Part shown: piece after piece, positions 25,126 through 33,164 of the stretch
Layout of the letters: each line of letters begins with the position of its first letter
Position numbering within the stretch: the first letter of the stretch is position 1
Source of the DNA: DATAGF01 sp963819845
GTDB taxonomy: Bacteria > Actinomycetota > Thermoleophilia > Miltoncostaeales > Miltoncostaeaceae
DNA: 64,000 nucleotides
Reading direction: 5' to 3'
NCBI GenBank assembly: GCA_963819845.1
Contig: CAWFXQ010000002.1
Location: 1 to 64,000, forward strand
Notes under the pieces: model-generated
What the model was told of the DNA's origin: nothing
Seen by the model: only the letters and a program-made list of their open reading frames with translations
The model's database searches: none
Translations under genes and position numbers: made by a program

Positions 25126-26424
25126 TCAACCCCCGTCGCGGGCCCGCAGGGCCATGCCGATGCGCTCGAGCGCCGTGGGGTGGGTGCCGAACCAGACCCG
25201 CACGGCCTGGGGCGGGTCGGGAACGCCGAGGCTCCGCTCCACCAGCCCCTGCTGCAGGCCGATCGCGGCGTCCGGGTCGCCGGCGTTCGCCAGGCCCCGC
25301 CACTCGGCCTCGCGCTCGTAGGCCCGGCTCACCCAGGTCGTCAGGGGGATGGTCAGCGTGCCGATCACGGCCGCCGAGGCGGCCGCCACGGCCAGGCGGC
25401 GCACGACCAGGCTCGTGCCCTCGGCGCCGCGGCCGGCCGGCGCGAACCCCGTGCGCCAGCCGACGACCGCGAACACGAGCAGCGCGGCGGGCAGCGCCAG
25501 CGCCGCCGCCCAGGTGGAGCCCTTCAGCACGTGTTGCCGCTCGACGTGGGCCAACTCGTGGGCGACGACCATCCGCACCTGGTCGCGAGGGAAGTCCCTC
25601 AGGAGCGTGTCGTAGAGGACGATGTGGCGGCTGCCGCCGAGCCCGGACACGTAGGCGTTCGCCGCCGTCGTGCGGGCGCTGGCGTCGTTGACCACCACGT
25701 CCTCGGCCTCCACCCCGGCCCGGTCGGCGAGCTCGAGCACCTCGGCGCTCAGCGCCGCGTCGCGCAGCGGCTCGGTCTTCTGGAAGACCGGCTCCAGCAG
25801 GAGCGGCGAGAGCACCGACATCGCGTAGATCAGCACCGCGGCGCCCGCCCCGGCGAACGCCCACCACCAGCGGGGGGCCCTCGCGATCGCGACGGCCACC
25901 CCGGCGCCGATGCCCGCGGCGATGAGCATCTGGATGCCGAGGCCCTTGCCCAGGTCGAGCAGCCATCCCGGGACGCTCTGGGTGACGATGCCGTAGTCGC
26001 GGCCCCAGGCGAAGCGCGCGCCGGACAGCGGCAGCGCCACGGCGGTCGTGACGACCGCCAGCCCCGCCCCGAACAGCGCCCCCGCGCGCCAGGGCCGCGC
26101 GGCGGCCGCGCGCACCAGCGACGGGCGCCAGCGCGAGCCCAGCAAGGCGACGCCCACCGCCGTGGCGGCGCCGAGCGGGGCCCCGATGGCGGCCATGGTC
26201 CAGATGCCGCGGCGATAGTCGCGGTTGCGGGCCAGCTCGTCCGGGTCGAACCAGTCGGTCAGCGGCGCCGGGTTGACGTCGGGGACGCCCGCGCTCCAGA
26301 GCCGCCAGCGCAGCAGCGCCACGATGCCGCCCGCCCCGACGGCCGCGACCGCCGCGAGCCCGGCGGCGCGCCGCGACGGCTCGCGCGGGAGCAGGCCCAG
26401 GCCCGTCTGCCGCCGCCGCCGCAC
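25126..26424 (-). CDS. M48 family zinc metalloprotease (CAAX protease-like)
   Basis: Membrane-embedded peptidase with zinc motif HELAHVERQHVLKG, a distal zinc-ligand Glu in YEREAEWRGLANAG and about five TM helices, similar to Ste24/HtpX-type enzymes; expected to degrade or mature membrane proteins. The frame is open to an ATG at 26496, but I prefer the GTG at 26424 (432 residues): TACGAT lies exactly 6 nt before it, a leaderless promoter pattern, and the longer version would overlap the divergent phosphoesterase gene. Confidence 0.87.
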   Translation of the reverse strand: MRRRRQTGLGLLPREPSRRAAGLAAVAAVGAGGIVALLRWRLWSAGVPDVNPAPLTDWFDPDELARNRDYRRGIWTMAAIGAPLGAATAVGVALLGSRWRPSLVRAAAARPWRAGALFGAGLAVVTTAVALPLSGARFAWGRDYGIVTQSVPGWLLDLGKGLGIQMLIAAGIGAGVAVAIARAPRWWWAFAGAGAAVLIYAMSVLSPLLLEPVFQKTEPLRDAALSAEVLELADRAGVEAEDVVVNDASARTTAANAYVSGLGGSRHIVLYDTLLRDFPRDQVRMVVAHELAHVERQHVLKGSTWAAALALPAALLVFAVVGWRTGFAPAGRGAEGTSLVVRRLAVAAASAAVIGTLTIPLTTWVSRAYEREAEWRGLANAGDPDAAIGLQQGLVERSLGVPDPPQAVRVWFGTHPTALERIGMALRARDGG

Positions 26425-26430
26425 CGGACT

Positions 26431-26436
26431 ATCGTA
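26431..26436 (-). promoter_or_regulatory. Leaderless -10 TACGAT for the M48 protease operon
   Basis: TACGAT on the minus strand, 6 nt before the GTG at 26424. Confidence 0.5.
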
Positions 26437-26467
26437 GCGGGGACCGATCCCCGGCCCGGAGGGCGCC

Positions 26468-27202
26468 ACGCCGCCGGTCGCCATCCTGAGCGACATCCAC
26501 GGGAACCGCCAGGCCCTCGACGCCGTCCTGCGCGCCGCGCGCGAGGCGGGCGCGGGCGGATGGTGGTGCCTCGGCGACCTCGTCGGCTACGGGGCCGACC
26601 CCTCGCACTGCCTGCGCACGGCGATCGGCGAGGCCGACCGGTGCATCGGCGGCAACCACGACCTCGGAGCCGACGGGAGGGTGCCGCTCGACCTGTTCGC
26701 CCCCTGGGCCCGGGCGGCGCTGGCCTGGACGCGCGAGGCGATCGGGCGCGTCGGCCAGGCCAACCTGGAGCGCCTCCAGCCGCTCGACCCCGACGGAGCC
26801 GTGCCGCTCTACCACGCCAGCCCGCGCGACCCGGTGTGGGAGTACGTCACCGACGTCGCCCAGGCCCGCGCGGCGCTGGAGCACCGCCGCGTGCCGCTCA
26901 CCCTCATCGGCCACACGCACGTACCGTTCGCGTGGCGGCTGACCACCGACGGCGCGCTCGAGACGGTCGGCGTCCCGGCCGGCGGGCGGCTGGAGCTGGA
27001 GGGCGGGCGCTGGCTCGTCAACCCGGGCTCGGTCGGCCAGCCGCGCGATGACGATGCCCGGGCCGCCTGGGCGCTCTACGACGCGGACGCCGCCACGATC
27101 GAGTTCCGCCGCACGCCGTACGACGTCGCCGCCGCCCAGAACGCGATCCTCGAGGCCGGGCTGCCCTCGCTGCTCGCCCACCGCCTGGCCGAGGGCCGGT
27201 GA
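26468..27202 (+). CDS. Metallophosphoesterase (YfcE/MJ0936-like phosphodiesterase)
   Basis: A calcineurin-like two-metal phosphoesterase of about 244 residues. All motifs are present: SDIHGN, GDLVGYG, GGNHD, GHTHVPF, and WLVNPGSVGQPRD. The upstream in-frame stop is at 26435-26437 and no ATG, GTG or TTG occurs before the first conserved motif. A Shine-Dalgarno GGAGGG at 26458-26463 points to an ACG at 26468 (ACG-CCG-CCG-GTC-GCC), which would be the start codon or an ATG with a sequence error. The stop overlaps the NifS-like gene by 4 bp, so the two are cotranscribed. Confidence 0.85.
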   Translation, partial: TPPVAILSDIHGNRQALDAVLRAAREAGAGGWWCLGDLVGYGADPSHCLRTAIGEADRCIGGNHDLGADGRVPLDLFAPWARAALAWTREAIGRVGQANLERLQPLDPDGAVPLYHASPRDPVWEYVTDVAQARAALEHRRVPLTLIGHTHVPFAWRLTTDGALETVGVPAGGRLELEGGRWLVNPGSVGQPRDDDARAAWALYDADAATIEFRRTPYDVAAAQNAILEAGLPSLLAHRLAEGR

Positions 27203-28362
27203 CCGGGACGGCCTATCTCGACCACGCCTCGGCGACGCCGCTCGACCCGCGCGTGCGCGAGGCGATGCTGCCCTTCCTGGGCGAGGCCTTCGGCAGCCCG
27301 TCGAGCGTCCACGAGTGGGGGCGCCGGCCGGCCGAGGCCGTCGAGCGCGCCCGCGCCCAGGTGGCCGCCCTGGTCGGAGCCCACGAGGACGCCGTCATCT
27401 TCACCGCCGGGGCGGTGGAGGCGCGCAACCTGGCGATCACCGGGCTGCTGCGGGGGAACCGGGCCGCCGGCCGTCATCTGGTCGCGAGCGCGGTGGAGCA
27501 TCCGGCGACGCTCGCCGCCTGCCGCACGGCCGAGCGCGGGGGCGCCGTCCTCGACCTCGTGCCGGTGGACGGCGAGGGGCGGATCGCGCCCTCCGATCTC
27601 GCGGCCGCCGTCGGCGAGGAGACCGTCCTCGCCGCGGTCGTCCACGGCCAGCCCGACATCGGCACCCTCCAGGACGTGCCGGCGCTCGCCGCCGCGGTCC
27701 GCTCCCGGCGCCCCGAGGCGCGTGTGGTCGTCGACGCCGGCGAGACCGCGGGCCTCGTGCCGGTGGACGCCGGGGCGATGGACGCCGACGCGCTGGTGAT
27801 CGGCGGGCCGGCCGTCGGCGCGCCGGCGTGGGCCGGCGCGTTGGTGGTGCGGCCGGGCGCCCGGCTGCACCCGCTCGTCGAGGGCGGCATCGAGGAGGGC
27901 GGCAAGCGGGCCGGCCCGGAGGCGCTGCCGGCCATCGTCGCCCTCGGCGCCGCCGCCGAGATCGCCGCGGCCGGGTTGGCGGCGAACGCGGTCAGGATGG
28001 ACGAGCTGAGCGAGCGCCTGATCGACGGCCTGCTGGCCGTTCCGGACGTGCGGCTCAACGGGCCGCGGCGGGGGCGCATCCCGGGCCACGTGCAGGTGGC
28101 CGCCGGCTGGGTCGAGGGCGAGAGCCTCGCGCTGGCCATGGCGGCGCGCGGCGTCGCGGTGGCGCCGGGGTCGGCCTGCACGGCCCACGCCGGCAAGGCC
28201 GCGCCGACGCTCGAGGCGATCGGCCTGGAGCCTCCGTGGACCCATTCTGCGATCCTGCTCACGCTGCGCGCGACGACGACCGAGGCCGAGGTTGACGCCG
28301 CCGTCGCCGCCTTCGCCGAGGCGGTGACGTCGCTGCGCGCCATGAGCCCGCTGGCCCCGTGA
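27199..28362 (+). CDS. NifS/IscS-like aminotransferase-fold protein lacking the PLP lysine
   Basis: A 387-residue protein of the class V cysteine desulfurase family: N-terminal YLDHASATPLDP, FTAGAVEARNLAI, EH (His101), VVVDAGETAGLVPVD, and the active-site loop with cysteine in APGSACTAHAG. The strictly conserved SGHK segment holding the PLP lysine is replaced by IGGPAVG, placing Ala205 where the lysine should be; the usual Asn and Gln cofactor contacts are also changed. A normal desulfurase reaction is therefore unlikely, although the Cys loop is kept. Overlaps a TusA-like gene by 4 bp, so a sulfur-carrier role with that protein is a plausible inference. Confidence 0.85.
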   Translation: MTGTAYLDHASATPLDPRVREAMLPFLGEAFGSPSSVHEWGRRPAEAVERARAQVAALVGAHEDAVIFTAGAVEARNLAITGLLRGNRAAGRHLVASAVEHPATLAACRTAERGGAVLDLVPVDGEGRIAPSDLAAAVGEETVLAAVVHGQPDIGTLQDVPALAAAVRSRRPEARVVVDAGETAGLVPVDAGAMDADALVIGGPAVGAPAWAGALVVRPGARLHPLVEGGIEEGGKRAGPEALPAIVALGAAAEIAAAGLAANAVRMDELSERLIDGLLAVPDVRLNGPRRGRIPGHVQVAAGWVEGESLALAMAARGVAVAPGSACTAHAGKAAPTLEAIGLEPPWTHSAILLTLRATTTEAEVDAAVAAFAEAVTSLRAMSPLAP

Positions 28363-28652
28363 GCGGCGGCGCGGCGCGCGTGGTGGACGCGCTCGGCACC
28401 TGGTGCCCCGTGCCGATCCACCTCATCGAGCGCGCGGCCCGGCGGGCGGCGCCCGGCGACGTGATCGAGCTGCTCGCCGACGACCCCCTGATCGAGGTTG
28501 ACCTGCCCGCCTGGTGCCACCGCAGCGGCAACGAGCTGCTGGAGCTGCGGCGCGACGGCGCCGACTACGTCGGCCGGGTGGGCGTCAACCGTGGGCGCCG
28601 TGCTGGTGCGCCACCGCGTGACCCCGGCCGCGGGCGATCAGCCAGCGGTTGA
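28359..28652 (+). CDS. TusA-family sulfur carrier protein
   Basis: A 97-residue protein; the first 75 residues match TusA/SirA: VVDALGTWCPVPIHLIERAARRAAPGDVIELLADDPLIEVDLPAWCHRSG is the family plan, with the catalytic Cys16 in the CPxP motif. It accepts persulfide sulfur from a desulfurase and passes it on. The GTG start overlaps the NifS-like stop. The last 20 or so basic residues overlap the convergent DUF4396 gene and may not be functional. Confidence 0.85.
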   Translation: MSGGAARVVDALGTWCPVPIHLIERAARRAAPGDVIELLADDPLIEVDLPAWCHRSGNELLELRRDGADYVGRVGVNRGRRAGAPPRDPGRGRSASG

Positions 28653-29031
28653 CCGGCACGGCCACGACGAAGGCGACGGCCAGCGCGACGGCCAGGGCGC
28701 CCCAGAAGAGCGCGCTCGCCAGCCCCGCGTCCATCGCGCCGGGCACGGCGAGCATGATGAGGTTGTCGACCACCTCCATGACGACGATCGACACCGTGTC
28801 GGCGGCCAGGGCGACCCCGACCGCGGCGCCGAGCGCCATGCCGGAGGCCAGCAGCGGGATCATCGTGAGCAGGTAGCCGAAGAAGAAGGCCAAGGCCACC
28901 GCGATGGCGATCGTCGGCAGCTCGTCCCAGCCGAGCGCCGTGCCGATGACCAGCCCCAGGACCTCGCCGATGGCGCAGCCGGTGAGGCAGTGCGCCGTCG
29001 CGGTGATCGCCATGCGGGTGAGCTGGCTCAT
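28585..29031 (-). CDS. DUF4396 integral membrane protein
   Basis: A 148-residue protein with four TM helices. The N-terminal motif ATAHCLTGCAIGEVLGLVIG, with Cys and His inside the first helix, is characteristic of DUF4396 proteins, often found near heavy-metal or copper genes. A second helix pair contains TVSIVVMEVVDNLIMLAVPG. The C-terminus is His-rich (HAVAHQHGAHG). Metal handling is an inference only. Ends 67 bp inside the convergent TusA-like gene. Confidence 0.75.
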   Translation of the reverse strand: MSQLTRMAITATAHCLTGCAIGEVLGLVIGTALGWDELPTIAIAVALAFFFGYLLTMIPLLASGMALGAAVGVALAADTVSIVVMEVVDNLIMLAVPGAMDAGLASALFWGALAVALAVAFVVAVPVNRWLIARGRGHAVAHQHGAHG

Positions 29032-29072
29032 GAGATCATGATGACGGAGGCGACAAGGGGGCGGCGGCGGCG

Positions 29073-29327
29073 ATGAGCGAAACGCTCTACGCGATCATCC
29101 ACGAGGCCGACGGCGACACGATCTGGCGCTGGCAGACGGGGCGCAAGGCGAAGTTCGTCGAGTACGGCGGCCACCATCGCGCGCGCGAGCTGGCCGACGC
29201 GGCCGGGGCGACGCTGGCGCTCTGGGGCTCGCAGTACGGGCGGCGCGGGGTGCCGGGCGACGCGACCCCCGACGCCCTGCTGGCCTGTGTGCAGGAGGCC
29301 ATCGAGCGGGGCGAGCAGCACGCGTAG
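29073..29327 (+). CDS. Small conserved-looking hypothetical protein
   Basis: An 84-residue protein starting at ATG 29073 after AAGGGGG. It has alternating β/α character (ETLYAIIHEADGDTIWRWQTG … AKFVEYGGHHRARELADAAGATLALWGSQYG) and no TM segment. Divergent from DUF4396 and just upstream of the SOS-controlled radical SAM gene. No family recognised. Confidence 0.6.
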   Translation: MSETLYAIIHEADGDTIWRWQTGRKAKFVEYGGHHRARELADAAGATLALWGSQYGRRGVPGDATPDALLACVQEAIERGEQHA

Positions 29328-29359
29328 CGCCCGGATGGCCGGTCCTCGCGGCCGCGAAG

Positions 29360-29373
29360 CGAACACCTGTTCG
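29360..29373. promoter_or_regulatory. LexA (SOS) box
   Basis: CGAACACCTGTTCG, a perfect match to the Gram-positive/mycobacterial LexA consensus CGAACnnnnGTTCG. It ends 1 nt before the -10 hexamer TATCGT (29375-29380) of the radical SAM gene, so a bound repressor would block the promoter. Confidence 0.85.
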
Positions 29374-29374
29374 C

Positions 29375-29380
29375 TATCGT
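29375..29380 (+). promoter_or_regulatory. Leaderless -10 TATCGT for the radical SAM gene
   Basis: TATCGT with a 6-nt spacer (GACGCC) to the ATG at 29387. Confidence 0.6.
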
Positions 29381-29386
29381 GACGCC

Positions 29387-30445
29387 ATGGGGCGCGCACC
29401 CACCGGCGGACGCGAGCAGCTGCGCTGGCGCCTGGCCGACGACGACGCCGGCCGGCCCGACCTGCTGGGGGACGCCGAACGCCACCCCGGCCGGGGCGAG
29501 CTGGCGGGGCTCGAGCTGCTGCACGTGCGGGCGCAGCGGATCATCAACGAGGTGCCGGCCGCCTCGCGGGTGCCCTTCCGGTGGACCATCAACCCCTACC
29601 GCGGGTGCAGCCACGCGTGCGTCTACTGCTTCGCCCGCCCGACCCACGAGTACCTGGGGCTCGGCATCGGCGACGACTTCGACCGGCGGATCGTCGTCAA
29701 GGTCAACGCGGTGGAGCGGCTGCGCGCCGAGCTGCGCGCCCCGCGCTGGGCCGGCGAGCCGATCGCGATGGGCACCAACACCGACCCCTACCAGCCGGCC
29801 GAGGGGCGCTACCGCCTGACGCGGGGCATCGTCGAGGCGCTGTCCGAGGCGCTCAACCCCTTCTCGATCCTGACCAAGTTGACGCTCATCGGCCGTGACG
29901 CCGACCTGCTCGCCGAGGCGCGGTCCCGCACCGAGGTGCAGACCGCCCTGTCGATCGGCTGCCTCGACCCCGAGGTCTGGCGCGCCACCGAGCCCCACGC
30001 GCCGAGCCCCCGGGCGCGCATGGAGACGGTCGCCCGGCTCAACGCCGCCGGCGTGCCGTGCGAGGTGATGGTCGCCCCCGTGCTGCCCGGGATCTCCGAC
30101 TCCGACGCCCACCTCGAGGAGGTCGTGCGGGCCGCGGTCGACGCCGGGGCCGCGGTGGTCACCCCCATCGCCCTGCACCTGCGCGGCCCCGTGCGCGACC
30201 ACTACCTGGCCTGGCTGGAGGGCACCCGCCCCGAGCTGGTGGAGGCCACCCGGCGGCGCTACCGCGGCGCCTACGCGCCGGCCGCCGAGCGCGACGCCCT
30301 CGCGGAGCGGGTGCGCGAGATGCTCGAGCGGCACGGCGGTGCGGGCGAGCGGCGAGACGTCAGCCGCTGGTCGTGGCGCGCGAGCGGCCCGGCGCCCGAG
30401 TCCGCCGATGAGCCCGAGCAGCTCTCGCTGATGCCACCGTCATGA
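29387..30445 (+). CDS. Rv2578c-type radical SAM protein under SOS control
   Basis: A 352-residue radical SAM enzyme of the spore-photoproduct-lyase-like branch. The [4Fe-4S] cluster motif is CSHACVYC (Cys-x3-Cys-x2-Cys) preceded by INPYRG, then AMGTNTDPYQPAE and ILTKLTLIGRD. The family is widespread in Actinomycetota, where the M. tuberculosis member is Rv2578c. Chemistry unknown; DNA-damage response is supported here by a perfect LexA box in its promoter. ATG at 29387 is probably translated from a leaderless mRNA. Confidence 0.88.
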   Translation: MGRAPTGGREQLRWRLADDDAGRPDLLGDAERHPGRGELAGLELLHVRAQRIINEVPAASRVPFRWTINPYRGCSHACVYCFARPTHEYLGLGIGDDFDRRIVVKVNAVERLRAELRAPRWAGEPIAMGTNTDPYQPAEGRYRLTRGIVEALSEALNPFSILTKLTLIGRDADLLAEARSRTEVQTALSIGCLDPEVWRATEPHAPSPRARMETVARLNAAGVPCEVMVAPVLPGISDSDAHLEEVVRAAVDAGAAVVTPIALHLRGPVRDHYLAWLEGTRPELVEATRRRYRGAYAPAAERDALAERVREMLERHGGAGERRDVSRWSWRASGPAPESADEPEQLSLMPPS

Positions 30446-30485
30446 CGCGGCGCCGGTGGGCGACGGCCCGCGTAGGGTTCGCGAG

Positions 30486-30896
30486 ATGCCGCGTCCGACC
30501 GCTGCCGTCCTGTTGGTCGCCGTCGCCGTCCTCGGCGGCGTCGCCGCCGGCTGCGGGGAGGAGGCCCAGCGGGCCGTGGACAGCGTCACCGCCGAGGCCG
30601 GTGCCGCCCTCGAGGAGGCGCGCCTGAGCCTGAACGACGACATCGACCGCGCCCAGGCACGGGTCGACGCCGCGATCGACGACGCCCAGGCGGGGGGCGC
30701 CGCCGCGATCGACCGGGCGCAGAGGAAGGCCGACCGGGCGATCGCGCGGGCCCGGCGCGAGGCCGATGAGGCCATCGGCGACGCCGAGCGCGCCGGCGAC
30801 CGCAGCCAGGAGGAGCTCGACCGGCTCCGCGAGGAGGCCGACCGGCGCATCGACGAGCTCCGGGATCGGGTGGAGCAGGAGCTCGAGCGCCCGTAG
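30486..30896 (+). CDS. Coiled-coil lipoprotein
   Basis: A 136-residue protein with a lipoprotein signal peptide (MPRPTAAVLLVAVAVLGGVAAG then Cys, lipobox VAAGC) and an almost wholly helical, highly charged body with repeated DRA and EAD heptads (AQRKADRAIARARREADEAI…), a long coiled coil. ATG at 30486; TAGGGT 7 nt upstream suggests a leaderless mRNA. Probably an envelope-anchored structural or stress protein; no family recognised. Confidence 0.75.
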   Translation: MPRPTAAVLLVAVAVLGGVAAGCGEEAQRAVDSVTAEAGAALEEARLSLNDDIDRAQARVDAAIDDAQAGGAAAIDRAQRKADRAIARARREADEAIGDAERAGDRSQEELDRLREEADRRIDELRDRVEQELERP

Positions 30897-30910
30897 CGCG
30901 CCCGGCGCGC
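30896..30910. terminator. Short GC-rich hairpin between convergent genes
   Basis: GCGCGCC-C-GGCGCGC just after the lipoprotein stop and before the gpmI stop; a compact bidirectional terminator without a T-tract. Confidence 0.45.
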
Positions 30911-30915
30911 GGCCG

Positions 30916-32412
30916 TCAGAGCAGCGGCCGCCCCGTCATGGCCGGGCCCGCGTCCCAGCCCATGAGGCCGCAGAGGGTCGGCGCCACGTCGCCGAGCGAC
31001 CCGCCCTCCCGCAGCGGCAGCCCGGGGCGGTCGATCCAGAGGGGCACCGGGTTGGCCGTGTGCGCCGTGTTGGGGCTCCCGTCCGGCTCGAGCATCACCT
31101 CGCTGTTGCCGTGGTCGGCGGTGACGCAGAGGAGCCCGCCCGCCGCGGCCACCGACGGCCGGATGGCCCCCATGCAGGCGTCGACCACCTCGATGCCCCG
31201 CACGGCGGCGTCGATCACGCCGGTGTGACCCACCATGTCGGCGTTGGCGAAGTTCACGACCACCAGCTCGTCGCCGCCCTCGTCGACCCCGCGCAGCACC
31301 GCGTCGCGGACCCCGGACGCGCTCATCTCGGGAGCCATGTCGTAGGTGGGGACGTGCTGGGGCGAGGGCACCAACACGCGGCGCTCGCCCTCGAAGGGTT
31401 CCTCGCGGCCGCCGTTGAAGAAGAAGGTGACGTGGGCGTACTTCTCGGTCTCGGCGACGTGGAGCTGGCGGCGCCCGGCCCGCGACGCCGACTCGGCGAG
31501 GCCCTCGCGCACGTCCTGCGCCTCGAAGAGAACGGGCACCCTGAACTCGGCCTTGTAGCGCGTCATGGTGGTGAGCGCGGCCCGCGGCGGCGCGGGGCCG
31601 CGGTCGAAGCCCTCGAACGCGGGCTCGCTGAGCGCCATGGTGAGCTGGCGGGCGCGGTCGGGGCGGAAGTTCCAGTACAGGACGCCGTCGCCGGGGCGGA
31701 TGCGGTTCTCCCCCGGCGGCCCGATCACGGCCGGCTCCACGAACTCGTCCGTGACCCCGGCCGCGTAGGACGCGTCGACGGCGTCCCGGCCGCTCGCGCG
31801 CGGCTGGCCCACCCCGTGCACGAGGGCGTCGTACGCGCGGCGGGTGCGCTGCCAGCGCCGGTCGCGGTCCATCGCCCAGTACCGCCCGACCACCGACGCC
31901 ACTGTGACGCCGGTCGCCTCGACCTCGGCCACGGCCTCGCGCCCGGCGTCGGGCCGCGTGTCGCGGCCGTCGGTGAAGGCGTGGACCACGAGGCGCTCCA
32001 CCTGTGCCTCGCGGGCCAGGCGGATCAGGGCGAGGAGGTGACGCTGGCTGGCGTGCACCCCGCCGTGGCCGACGAGCCCGATGAGGTGGAGCGCCCCGGC
32101 GCGGCCGGCGGCGAAGGCGCCCTCGAGGGCCGGCAGACGCGCGATCGACCCGTCGGCGATCGCCTCGTCGATGTGCACCAGCATCTGGGGCACGCGCCGG
32201 CCGGCGCCGAGGTTGAGGTGGCCCACCTCGCTGTTGCCCTGCTGGCCCTCCGGCAGCCCGACCGGCAGGCCCGACGCCGCGATGCGGGTGCCCGAGCCCT
32301 CGGCCGCGAGCGCGTCGAGGTGCGGCGTTCGGGCCAGGCTGACGGCGTTGCCCGGTCCGGGCGGGGCGATCCCGAAGCCGTCGATGACGACCAGGACCAG
32401 GGGGCCCGTCAC
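30916..32412 (-). CDS. gpmI: 2,3-bisphosphoglycerate-independent phosphoglycerate mutase
   Basis: A 498-residue Mn-dependent mutase interconverting 3- and 2-phosphoglycerate in glycolysis. Alkaline-phosphatase-fold motifs are present: VLVVIDGFG, the nucleophile Ser in QGNSEVGHLNLGAGR, GGVHASQRHLLAL, FTDGRDT, NFANADMVGHTG and VTADHGNSE. The GTG start at 32412 overlaps the tpiA stop (GTGA). It is the last gene of the gap-pgk-tpiA-gpmI operon. Confidence 0.96.
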   Translation of the reverse strand: MTGPLVLVVIDGFGIAPPGPGNAVSLARTPHLDALAAEGSGTRIAASGLPVGLPEGQQGNSEVGHLNLGAGRRVPQMLVHIDEAIADGSIARLPALEGAFAAGRAGALHLIGLVGHGGVHASQRHLLALIRLAREAQVERLVVHAFTDGRDTRPDAGREAVAEVEATGVTVASVVGRYWAMDRDRRWQRTRRAYDALVHGVGQPRASGRDAVDASYAAGVTDEFVEPAVIGPPGENRIRPGDGVLYWNFRPDRARQLTMALSEPAFEGFDRGPAPPRAALTTMTRYKAEFRVPVLFEAQDVREGLAESASRAGRRQLHVAETEKYAHVTFFFNGGREEPFEGERRVLVPSPQHVPTYDMAPEMSASGVRDAVLRGVDEGGDELVVVNFANADMVGHTGVIDAAVRGIEVVDACMGAIRPSVAAAGGLLCVTADHGNSEVMLEPDGSPNTAHTANPVPLWIDRPGLPLREGGSLGDVAPTLCGLMGWDAGPAMTGRPLL

Positions 32413-33164
32413 GACGCGGCGGCGGCGACGATCGTGGCGAAGCCCTCGGGGTCGAGGCTCGCCCCGCCGACCAGGGCGCCGTCGATGTCCGGCTGGGCCA
32501 TCAGGTCGGCGGCGTTGCCCGGGGTGACGCTGCCGCCGTAGAGCACCCGCAGCGCCTCGGGATCGAGCGTGGCCCCCGCGACCGCGCGGACGTGGGCACA
32601 GGCGGCCTGGGCGGTCTCGGGCGTGGCCGTGCGCCCGGTGCCGATGGCCCAGATGGGCTCGTAGGCGATGGCGAGCGCGGCCACCTCCGCCGCCGCGACG
32701 GGCGACAGGGCGGCGCGGACCTGCGCGTCGAGCCAGGCCTCGGTCTCCCCCGCCTCGCGCTGCTCGAGCGACTCGCCGACGCAGACGATCACCTGGAGGC
32801 CGGCGTCCAGGGCGGCCCGCGCACGGAGGGCCACCTGCGCGTCGGTCTCGCCGGCGGCGCGGCGCTCGGAGTGCCCCACCAGGGTGCCGTCGGCTCCCGC
32901 CGCGACGATCATGACCGCCGAGATCTCGCCCGTGTGGGCGCCCGATGCCGCCTCGTGCACGCCCTGGGCGTAGACGGCGACCGGGCTCCCCGACGCCGCC
33001 CGCGCCGCGGCCTCGAGCGCGGTGAAGGGGGCGCAGACGGCCACGTCGGCGGGCAGGCCGCCGTCGCCGAGCACGGCCCGCAGGCGGGCGAGGTGCTCGC
33101 GCGCCTCGACGCCGGTCTTGTGCATCTTCCAGTTGCCCGCCACCAGCGGGCGCCGCTCGCTCAC
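32409..33164 (-). CDS. tpiA: Triosephosphate isomerase
   Basis: A 251-residue TIM-barrel enzyme. Catalytic residues are visible in NWKMHKT (Lys), VGHSERR (His) and AYEPIWAIGTG (Glu); the phosphate loop is VLYGGSVTPGNA and the end is GALVGGASL. GTG start at 33164 overlaps the pgk stop (GTGA), showing translational coupling in the glycolytic operon. Confidence 0.97.
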   Translation of the reverse strand: MSERRPLVAGNWKMHKTGVEAREHLARLRAVLGDGGLPADVAVCAPFTALEAAARAASGSPVAVYAQGVHEAASGAHTGEISAVMIVAAGADGTLVGHSERRAAGETDAQVALRARAALDAGLQVIVCVGESLEQREAGETEAWLDAQVRAALSPVAAAEVAALAIAYEPIWAIGTGRTATPETAQAACAHVRAVAGATLDPEALRVLYGGSVTPGNAADLMAQPDIDGALVGGASLDPEGFATIVAAAAS

